A stretch of 64,000 nucleotides of DNA from Rotaria sp. Silwood1. Lineage: Eukaryota; Rotifera; Eurotatoria; Philodinida; Philodinidae. Location: NCBI GenBank assembly GCA_905250075.1, contig CAJNOP010000503.1, forward strand, positions 1 through 64,000. The letters are read 5' to 3'. The notes under the pieces were generated by a model that saw only the letters and a program-made list of their open reading frames with translations, was not told where the DNA came from and searched no databases. Shown piece by piece: positions 54,801-64,000 of this stretch (the first letter of the stretch is position 1; each line of letters begins with the position of its first letter). Position numbers and translations under genes: made by a program.

Positions 54801-56349
54801 GTCAGATGGTTACCAACTTACATGATAACTAATCAATTTGTTAATGAACTAATTCGTCAGAGTGAAATTTTATGTTCAAAACGGATCATATTTTATCCAA
54901 TCTTATTTTCGATAATGAATTCATTCGGAGATATTAGAATCGATGAAACATATTATCGGCGAGAAAGAATTCAGCAGAAACAAGAATTTTGTTTTTATTA
55001 TCTTTTCAATTTATTAGGGTGTTCTCTTTTGCTATGTTTGCGTTACAAGCACTGAGACTCGTCGGAATAATGTAACACTCTACATATCTCCTTTGTTTTC
55101 TTTTTCTTCGACCATCTCTATTCTAGATCTAGCCGCGTCGTTGCATCATTCTCAGCGGCTAGAGCATTTTTTGACTTATTTGATCAAATACCAACTAACG
55201 ACAATACATCTACTGAAATACAAGAATTGGTAAGAGAACAGAGAAGATAACTCTTTTCTTTCAATTATGTATCTAACAACGATATGATATGATTCGTGTA
55301 GATTGGTTTTGGTGGAGAGATAAACTTTGATCAAGTCAAATTTATCTATCCAACTCGACCAACATCTGTTATTCTTAACAAATTTCAATTGAATATCAAA
55401 CCAGGTAAATAAGATAAAATTTGATTTAATCGATATATTAGAAATTTTTATTCTCCAATAAGGTCAACGTGTAGCCCTTGTTGGTATGTTTCAATTAAAT
55501 GTTTCTTTCGAATGCTAATCATATTATATGATCTATACAGGAACATCAGGATGTGGTAAATCAACAATTATTCAACTGTTAGAACGATTCTATGATGTTA
55601 CAAGTGGTCAACTAGTTAGTATTTCTTCAAAAAACATAGTTTAAGTTATCATACAAAACTCGTTCACTCAATCTAGTTTCTTGATGGTATTGATATTCGA
55701 CAATTAAATCTACAATGGGTTCGTTCTCATATTGGTCTTGTTAGTCAAGAACCAATCTTATTCGATTTGACAATTGCTGAAAATATAGCATATGGCTTAG
55801 AAAATGTTTCAATGGAAGACATTATCAATGCAGCAAGGAAAGCTAATATTCATCAATTTATTGAGCAATTGCCTCAGGTTAAACAATACAAAATTATATA
55901 ATGTATCTATCACTATTATATGATATTTTCTTTTAGGGTTATGAAACAAAAGTAGGATTGAAAGGTAGTTTTTTGTCAAGTGGTGAGAAGCAACGTATTG
56001 CTATTGCTCGAGTTCTTATTCGTCGACCTAAAGTATTGCTCTTAGATGAAGCTACAAATGCCATGGATTCACAAAATGAACAAGTGAGCTGTTTTTGTTT
56101 CTATTTATCATTGAAAGATTCATCTTCATCTTTCAATTGTAGCTTGTACAAGAAGCTCTTGAGCAAGCTCAAACAGAAGATTCTAGTAGAACATCATTGA
56201 TTATTGCTCATCGTCTTTCAACTATTCGTTCGTGTGATTTGATTTGTGTACTTGATAGAGGATGTATCGTGGAAAGTGGTACTCATACAGATTTGATACA
56301 ACGACGTGGAGCTTACTATAAAATGCTTGCTGAAAACAATTTACAATGA
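48835..56349 (+). CDS. ABCB/P-glycoprotein-type full ABC transporter
   Basis: ATP-driven multidrug/lipid exporter with TMD1-NBD1-TMD2-NBD2. I join 26 exons in phase: 48835-48932, 48994-49108, 49162-49626, 51077-51132, 51190-51361, 51408-51532, 51602-51782, 51844-51957, 52023-52218, 52282-52418, 52480-52602, 52659-52839, 52889-53122, 53180-53232, 53293-53448, 53535-53639, 53694-54059, 54173-54273, 54335-54475, 55127-55229, 55302-55404, 55463-55483, 55541-55614, 55677-55877, 55937-56083, 56143-56349; 1324 residues. NBD1: Walker [11 protein letters not shown]-loop VVSQEP, signature LSSGEKQ, Walker [14 protein letters not shown]-loop [14 protein letters not shown]2: [44 protein letters not shown]. 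Odd points: Arg replaces the H-loop His in NBD1, Ser replaces the first Gly of LSGGQ in both halves, and about 20 residues expected after SNHII in TMD2 are missing. A working gene is likely but decay cannot be excluded. Confidence 0.9.
50137..50376. repeat. Tandem duplication, unit about 120 bp, in an ABC-transporter intron
   Basis: AAAGGTTGACGAAAGTAAAT at 50137 recurs as AAAGTTTGACGAAAGTAAAT at 50257, and both copies continue with GGAGAATC, GAATCT, AAGTTA and GAGAAAATAAT. A further motif, TGTAGGAAGGGT, flanks the pair at about 50036 and 50382. It lies in the 1.45-kb third intron, far longer than the gene's other introns. Confidence 0.75.
54511..55077. repeat. Palindromic insertion in ABC-transporter intron
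   Basis: TGTTACATT at 54511 faces AATGTAACA ending at 55077. Nested inside, ACCATCAGAGTTGGTAGAGT (54685) pairs with the complement of ACTCTACCAAGTCAGATGGT (ends 54810), and that inner hairpin carries GTGTGGGTATC and AGACCCATAC, similar to the telomere-like motif at 12.2 kb. No target duplication was seen. It sits exactly where a transmembrane exon is expected. Confidence 0.5.
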
Positions 56350-56589
56350 TTATCAGTGAACTGTTTTGAAAGTGAAAATTATTTTATTTAATATTGAAAT
56401 AAACTTTACCTAAAACAATGGACACATAACATTGTCACATTGCTGAGTGTTTATTGAATAACAGATTATTATATCAATTGTTTTAACTTTTTAGTTATAT
56501 TCGAAGATAGTGAAGACACTGATGATCTCGATAACTACATAGAGTTTGATTAATTTAAAAACAAGCAAACATAAAAATACTAATTTCTT

Positions 56590-57605
56590 CAACAAGAAAA
56601 AAAGTTTCCTTTCCCAATTCCTTTTCTGATCACCTAATAATCTGTGTTAAAAACAACAAATACAACACGATAAAACGTAAAAAGCTTGACAATTCATAAA
56701 GAACAGCTTATTTTATAATTACTTTTTTTTTTGAAAATGGACAAAATTGTCAACCACTAATTTGTGACGCTTCAGAAAAAAAAACTTTTTGGTGTGCGAC
56801 GAATTTGTTTTTTTTTCTTATTTCATCTTTTCATCACCTGACATGCTTTGTTAAAAAGAAAACAAAATACGTTACAACATACAGCGTAAAAGTCTCAACA
56901 ATTTACAGAGAAGAGTTTTTTTTTTATTTATCCACCTTTTGTTTTGAAAGTAGACTAATTCTATATGAATAATTTTCGACGCCATGGAAACAATCAGTTT
57001 TTGATACACAACGTATTCCTTTTCTTATGTCATTATTTATCAAGTCATTACTTTTAATTTAATCCAATCTTATATTGTTGTGACTGAAACATATCGATTG
57101 ATATAAATTCAATCACAGACTATGACTTTCGATGTAACTCATGAGCTGAAGTAATGAGAAAAAGAATTCCTCATGTAGCAAAAAATTCAACTTGCTCATA
57201 ACGTCAGAAATTGGTGCTACTGAATTTTGTCCATTTTGAAAACAAAAAGTGCAACTATATAGTAAGTTATTCTTTGTAAATTGTACAGATTTTCACGCTG
57301 CATGTTGAAATGTATTTTGTTTTCTTTTTATCAAAGCATGTCAGGTGATGAAAAGATGAAATAAGAAAAAAAATAAATCCATCGCACACCAAAAAGTTTT
57401 TTTGTTTTTTTTTTTTGAAGTGTTATAAGTTAGTGGCTCACAATTTTATTCATTTTGAAAATAAAAACGCAATTATAAAATAAGTTTTCCTTCGTAAATT
57501 GTAAACCTTTTTACGCTGCATTCTGTGGTATCTGTTGTTTTTTTTGCAATACAGAGTATTAGGTGATGAAAAAAAGAATTGGAAAAAGTAAGTTTTCTTG
57601 TTCGA
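56590..57605. repeat. 1-kb inverted repeat between transporter and C2 gene
   Basis: About 56590-56950 matches the reverse complement of about 57220-57605. Blocks include CTTTTTGGTGTGCGA, CTTATTTCATCTTTTCATCA, CACCTGACATGCTTTG, CAGCGT, ACAATTTAC and CCACTAA. Each arm is itself two diverged copies (period about 215 bp). No transposase. Probably a foldback transposon; exact ends and target duplication not determined. Confidence 0.7.
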
Positions 57606-57887
57606 GGGAGCATGTTGATGAAAGATGAATGTATCATACATGTATAGGGTGACATTTACATCATTCTGCATAATCTGTGTGCAAGAAATGAGCGAAAACG
57701 TCACTCAATTTTATTATTATCGAACAATTCTCCATGCATATTGACGCAATGACATCTACAATAGAGATGTTTATGTGTAGGAGAGAACAAAGAAAAAAAC
57801 GTGTGCGACATACCTCTAGAGAAAAAGAATTCGAACTTCATTTAACTGTGAATAAGACGCATTTCAACAAACAGCATCAACTACAAA

Positions 57888-58484
57888 ATGGCTGCATCAA
57901 ATCCTCAACGTCTCAAGGGTATTCTATCAGTAACTGTACTGAAAGCCAACAATTTAATAAAAGGTGATTGGTTTGGTGAGAACGATTGTTATGTAGTCCT
58001 TTCACTTGAACCTCTTTCGATAAAATCAAAAATGAAGGTTGGCAATCAGTCACAAACAGAAACATGTCAGAAGACACAAATTCACGACGGTTGTAATCCT
58101 ATTTTCAACGAGAAATTCTTATTTCCTATAGCACAAAAATTAGAAACATTGTACGTTCAAGTATGGGATGCAGATATTGGCAATGATGATCTTTTAGGTC
58201 ATGGATCATTGGATCTACTGAACGATGATCAAGGTGGACAATTTAATACGGACAAAGAATGGCTTCGTACTGTCACTATTTCCATGACCACTGAAAAAGG
58301 CAAACATGGTGGTACACTTGAACTTATTCTTCATTTTATTTCGGAGACGCTTTCTGATTATGTCAGCAAGAAATATAATGCTGTTCAAGCAGAGATGAAG
58401 AAAAAATTGACACAGCAAATAGTAGCAAAAATGACCGATGTGGCTTCAGACAAAATTCGAGGATATGTCGGCATCAGTGATTGA
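57888..58484 (+). CDS. C2-domain protein, single exon
   Basis: 198 residues starting MAASNPQRLKGILSVTVLKA. Residues of about 9-155 form one C2 beta-sandwich: KANNLIKGDWFGENDCYVVL (loop 1 with Asp/Glu/Asn), NPIFNEKFLFPI, LYVQVWDADIGNDDLLGHGSL (loop 3, with the W-D-x-D acidic cluster). The acidic loop residues suggest Ca2+-dependent phospholipid binding. A basic segment (KMKVGNQ) lies in between. The C-terminal 40 residues are helical and charged (VQAEMKKKLTQQIVAKMTDV). No membrane helix. The start ATG follows a purine-rich ACTACAAA. It has no intron, in contrast to the transporter upstream. Role unknown; a membrane-targeting adaptor is plausible. Confidence 0.85.
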   Translation: MAASNPQRLKGILSVTVLKANNLIKGDWFGENDCYVVLSLEPLSIKSKMKVGNQSQTETCQKTQIHDGCNPIFNEKFLFPIAQKLETLYVQVWDADIGNDDLLGHGSLDLLNDDQGGQFNTDKEWLRTVTISMTTEKGKHGGTLELILHFISETLSDYVSKKYNAVQAEMKKKLTQQIVAKMTDVASDKIRGYVGISD

Positions 58485-61400
58485 CATTCCTTTGAATTTT
58501 CTTTATGGATCACGATGAACAATTTTTGACGAAAAATTCAAACTCACTTTTTCCTGTCAACATTAAAAATAATAAAATTCATTTGATCGTAAATAAGACA
58601 GATGTTTCTTGTCGACTATTCAATGTATTGTGAAGCAAAGAAAAGAAAAATATGTTTCTAGGTCAGTCAGATTTATGATATTAATTGTACAAGAACCAAA
58701 TTTTTCTCGAAAAGTTTTTCTACGGAATACAAACAATATGATTCAGTTTTTAGGAGCCCATTGTTGTTCATTGTTAATCACGTATTCAAGACAGTTTGTA
58801 TTAATTGAAGATAAAGTGAAGGATCTACACAATATCAAGTGCTTTCCATCATATAACCAATTATTGGTCAGTCAAAATTCGATTCAACCATAATAGGTTT
58901 TGTTTAATGTGTTTCAATATTGCACACAGCGCCCGATACAAAAAAAACTGATCTATGCTTGAGAGTATAGTATAGAATAAGACGTTTAGATTGCATTGAT
59001 GATTCAATGAAATATCTAATCTAAAAGTTTAAATTTCGTACGATAGATATAAATGTTCTAATTCGCTTTCTTGAAAAAATATCAAACATCCTAATTTTGA
59101 TTATCTATCGATGTCAAAAAAATCTAAAATCTTACTATAGATTATCAGGAACAATCTAAGTATATGAAAAATGCTGTCGCAAATCATCTACAGTTAACTA
59201 ATTTATTGATTTAGCAACAAAAGAAAACAGAATAGTACATAGTATACCGTTCGATCAGTTTCTCATAATGTCATATGGGAACGACTTTTTCCCGTCCCGT
59301 CTCACGCGGGAATCGGAAAAAGAAAACGGAAACAAACAAAAGCCGTTCACTAGGACACTAGGTACTCAACTAATAAAAAAAACCAACACTGACCACACTA
59401 CTGAAAGTTCTTAAAGAAAAAATCTTAAGGACAACACACAACAACTTGAAATTCATTTGAAAATAATATAGAAATATCTCTCATTTCTGCAGAACTATAA
59501 TGATGAAAAAAATTAAAGAGAGTAGATATGGAGTGTAAGAAACCAATTAAACTGTCAATCTATAAGTGATAACATATGTATTCATATGTTCAACTACATT
59601 TATATCTCTTTCTTCAGTTATTAGAAGATATGAACGTATGTAAAATTAAAACAGAATAAATTTAATTTTTCGTAAATCTATGTAAAGAATATTGAACTAA
59701 CTTACATCTAGATTTTCACTATATGTTTTAACTTATTCATCAATTTCATAGTTAGACTAGTTACAGATGAAATGGCAAGAATGAAACAGTGATTGATGGT
59801 CACCATTGTATCTCTATGCTTTTTCTAAATCATATTAAATTGTTTATATATATACTACAACAATTTACAGACTATTTTATTTATTTTAAAATTATTTACA
59901 AGCAATTTTACTTCATTAGTAACACATATAGATCTCATGATTCTTATATCAGTTCATTCCTTTAACATTACTGATGCTATTTATGATATTCACATTCTAG
60001 ATAGAACTCTAAGAATAAAAACATTCATTAAACAAGTGCGATTTGTCAGCATGAGTACTCAAATTACTCACACGAGTACTCATATGTAATAACATGACTA
60101 CCACATGTAATAATCATGTTGGTTTTTTTTTTTTGTAGAATACTTAGCAAAATATTTAGGCACTTGTATCAGCTAATATTGATTATATAATAAAGAAAAA
60201 TGTCATAATTAGTATAATGAACAGTAGAAAGAAACTATTCAACGACTTATTTTGTTTATCTTCTATTATTTGTTGATAAATTATTTTAACGATTATGTTG
60301 AATGATACGCTTAAGAAAAGAAAAACGACTTTCATTTTTAGCTGTTAACTTATTAGATAAGATTAAGTATTTATTTAAATATGTTAATAGAAACTTATTC
60401 AAAGTTAATTTTCTAAATTTTAATAAGAAAAAACAAACCTATGTACTAAAATATAAGTTTTCAAATTAATTATTAGTACTATAAACAAATAAATTGATTT
60501 TTTTTTGATATTTAACAAATTGAAAAAGAGAATTAAACTTTAAAAAGAATACATGACAAATATGAAATTGTAAGACAGAAATGATGTCTCATCAGAGAAA
60601 ATTATTGAACATACAATTGTACAATTTTCTTATCGATTGAATATTTTTCTAAAAATAAATTTTCGTTTTTTTTTCTAAACACATTTTTTTATTATATAAA
60701 AATAGAGAAATATTTCACATCTTTTTCTCACAATGAACATTTCTTCAGTTCTATTATTTGTTTAAAAAATTTGTAAACAATGAATTAATAATTGAAGTTT
60801 TCAAATTTTCATTATGTACGTCTGTAATTTTTCTTATTTAATTTAAAATACACTTAAACTACATGGAACTACTCAAGAAAAAATTCAATATCTCACAGTA
60901 AATACTCATTAATTCTCGCCGGATATATTATAACATGAATGATTTTTTCAGTACTTGTTTAATGAACATCTGCATTAGGACAAAATACTTCTTAATAAAT
61001 CATGTTTGTTAAATAATAGAAAAACCAAATTAATATCATAATAATATTTGTAATTATTCATTGTATGGTATCATCGTACATTAGTAAAAAACAAATCCTT
61101 GGAAAATTTTCTTAATGGTTGCAACGTGTTATTGTTATGTTGATACTACATTTTATATTATTCATCATGTTATTCATGCAGAGTATTGTAAGAAAACACC
61201 GGTACATCGATTATATCCAGCTGCTATTGAAAAGAAATGATCCAGCTCTTGACATATGTATCGTTGATTATGTAATAAGAGATGTAAAAAATGATGTAAC
61301 TAATGACTATACTTATTTTTACTTTGATACAAACCAAGGTGTTTAAGATATATATTATATTATCAGTAATGGATCGACAGCAGATGTTGAGAAAATCGAA

Positions 61401-64000
61401 CAAAATCATCTATACCTTGTAGCTATACTAGTTTGGAATGATGTGAGCAGATATAGTACAACTTATTCATATTTTATTGAAGATAGTTCAGTAATTACCT
61501 CCAGATATTACATTTAACATATAATAAAAATATTTATTAAATGTCATATTTCTCATTTATTTATTTATAAAAGACGAAAGAAAATGATATTTCATCAAAA
61601 TAATCCACCTGATTATATACTATAAGTAACAATTACTTATATGAAAGCATATAAGATAGAATTTATAATATGAAACAATTGATTAATCAATAGATTCCGA
61701 CATTATATCTACAGACTATTTTATTTGAAGAATTATTGAAGATTGACAAGAGAAAAAAAAAACATAAAGTGTCAATATTGACTAGATTGAAAAATTTTAT
61801 TAAACAGAATGAAAAGAACTTTGAGCAGAATGAAATCAAACATAATATGAAGAATCGTCCAAAGGTTTGTTAAATAATTTATTACAGTTATGAATTCTAT
61901 CTATTACCATAACTATTCAAAAGTTTTCTATTTTATTGCAAGATAAACGACATGACCTATAGCTATAACATATAAGATTATAAGCAAGTATGCAAAAATA
62001 TTTTTATTATAGCTACATATCGGTAAGATTACTTATTATTTACTCTCTAATAATCACTCTTCCTTACAGTTATCTAAAGATGATCTCATATATGTAAAAA
62101 AAAAAAAGATATGATTTTTTTATTAATTCAAGCATAAATATCATATTTAAGAATTATTATTGATTCAAAAAAACTTAAGCTGAAACATTTATATTAAATT
62201 TTTTTAATATTACAAAATATTTCAATTAGAAATTAATATATTATTCTGTCTTTTTTTTTTTGTATAAAACTCATCGTTATGATATGTTACTACTTTCGAG
62301 AATAATATAAACATTTGCAAAATATATTTATTATTAAATTAAAATCTATACAAAATTATTTCTCTTATTAAACTAATTGCTTCTATTTTTATTAATAATC
62401 TTAATTTCTGAAAGTAAAAAAAAAGAATATATTCTGACATTATATTGATAAACTATCCATTATTCACTTCAACGACCAAAGAACTTTATCAATCATAAGA
62501 TTGTTATCAGTTGTTTTCGTATTCTTTTTGCAATTCATTGTCAATAAACAATGATTGATTGCTATCACAAAATATTACGAATCAATAATAGAGATATGTT
62601 CTTTTTTTTTTTTTTCTTCTAAAGTATTAGATATAAAATATTTCATTAATTAAATCTTTCACAACTTAAATAATAATAATAATAATATGTATAAAGTATT
62701 TTTTTCGAAAATATTTTTTTGGCATTGATCTCTTAATCTTTCTTTTCAACTTCTTGTCTTTCATCAAAAAAGTTTTGACGTCATATATGACATCAAGAAA
62801 AAAAAAAAGATAAATTTGCTTTTAATACTTAGAGATTAATATTCACGAGAATTTTTGTTGTTTATATCTAGAATATATTGCAAGATAAAATAATATTTTC
62901 TTTTTTTTTTTCATATTATCTCGTGATCATTGATTAGCTATATTTTAATCAAGAAAATTAAGTTAATAATATCACCTGCATGAAGTTTGTCATTTTTTCA
63001 CTAATTTTCATTGATTCATTAAGAAAATTTTTTTCTTCTTTTTTTTTTGGATTTATGAATATTAATTATGCATAACAAGATCAACAATAATAGGATGTAT
63101 TGAATATAATTCTTATCTTTAGATTTATCTATAAAAATTATTAATCCTATTTTTGAAGTTAAAATAAATAATATAAATATTATTTTTAAGCTTCTCTCAT
63201 GACTATTATATTACAATGACTTGTCACATTACGACAAAAAACATAATTGATAAAAGAAACAAAAGAGTAAGCAGTAAAATAGTCTATGTTTATTCGTTAA
63301 TATGATAAATAAAAGACAAACATAAATGACATTCGGATAATTTTTTATGAGATATAAACGTATATACAAAAGTGATTTCATTATATACCATATAGAAATA
63401 ATGATTGTCATAAATCCAATAATATAAATATATATATATATATATTTCTCATCTATCTTTCCAATTAGTTTCATTGCAATAAGTAATTTCTTTTTTTTTT
63501 TTTATTCATCTTTCAATGAAGTTAGATATGTTCGTTTCGACTTGAAAGCAATAAAAAAAAAAACAAACAACGAGTGATATATAACCATTCATTCATCCTA
63601 AAAATAACTTCAACTAAAGTCTGTTGTCAATAATAATGTGCATCCACTCATATAGATACAATTAGCAAAGAAAAAAAAAATACGACGAACAGGATAGGAT
63701 ATGATCTCAATTAATACTATTAATGACAATATCGATGTTAAAACAGTAGAAGAAAAATGATCTGGATCTTAGTATTTCTGTTTGATAAAGGTTGCTATTC
63801 CATCATAAACAAGAAAGATGTACTTGATGGATATTTGAAAGGACGAACAGTCGTATAAATAGATGTCAAAAAGATTGTTGAAGAAGAACAAGAAGAACTA
63901 GTTTTGTTCTGTCTGTCTTCAAACATCAATATAAGAAGCAGTCGTAGTAGAAATATCTCTAATATAATTTTTGTTGTCTCTATATATTCATAGGAAGAAG
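58485..64000. other. AT-rich region without supported gene
   Basis: 5.5 kb of AT-rich sequence with poly-A/T runs, TA microsatellites (for example 63428-63448) and short chance frames. Near 59293 a TTTCCCGTCCCGTCTCACGC patch resembles the GGGACGGGA subterminal repeats of the 26.8-kb hAT-like element and may be a remnant. No exon chain or RNA gene could be supported. Confidence 0.4.

Noticed and set aside
54717..55055. 112-codon plus frame inside the transporter intron
   Set aside because: Overlaps nested inverted repeats and shows no transporter or other domain.
58609..58893. 94-codon frame after the C2 gene
   Set aside because: No domain, poor start context and no continuity with the C2 protein; likely in the 3' UTR or spacer.
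61119..61346. 75-codon hydrophobic frame
   Set aside because: AT-rich chance frame; no conserved motif or neighbouring exon.

Overview
The window reads as nuclear DNA of a small-genome, AT-rich invertebrate, most probably a bdelloid rotifer. Support: short GT-AG introns (about 50-100 bp) in all but two of the genes; a mono-ADP-ribosyltransferase fused to TPRs and a secreted NHL-repeat protein, both gene types abundant in bdelloids; and interstitial (TGTGGG)n-type arrays, the telomere unit I recall for bdelloids. No prokaryotic operon signals, rRNA, tRNA or CRISPR were seen. Species cannot be fixed from sequence alone.

Layout. 0.9-10.7 kb (-): an NWD1-like STAND/NACHT-WD40 gene whose two large introns hold small inverted-repeat transposons. 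10.7-17.6 kb: repeat-rich accessory DNA with a 332-bp hAT-type MITE (perfect 8-bp target duplication), several head-to-head telomere-like arrays, large inverted repeats, an 11-bp satellite and a gene remnant that abuts a telomere-like array. 17.7-19.1 kb (+): secreted NHL beta-propeller protein. 19.1-30.4 kb: gene-poor DNA with a dispersed repeat, a GTACGA minisatellite inside a possible inverted-terminal element, and a 1.08-kb hAT-like element inserted into one arm of an older palindrome. 30.5-40.8 kb is the gene-dense part, all on the minus strand: ART-TPR protein, a four-EF-hand calmodulin-like protein, the C-terminal part of PIG-F, and a nine-exon tau-tubulin kinase. 44.6-46.8 kb (+): a stop-riddled pseudogene starting with an adenylate-kinase domain. 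47.2-48.0 kb: TA-flanked inverted-repeat element. 48.8-56.3 kb (+): 26-exon full-length ABCB/P-glycoprotein-type transporter. 57.9-58.5 kb (+): single-exon C2-domain protein. 58.5-64 kb: AT-rich with no supported gene.

The genes do not form a pathway; they are independent eukaryotic units. Exon chains given here were built by hand from GT/AG sites and checked for phase; each closes in frame. The most interesting signals are the nested hAT-in-palindrome insertion with a readable empty-site comparison, the repeated head-to-head telomere-like hairpins, and the ABC transporter with non-canonical motifs (H-loop Arg in one half, LSSGE signatures in both) plus an apparently missing transmembrane exon where a palindromic insertion sits. 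I found no clear evidence of a wholly new biological system.
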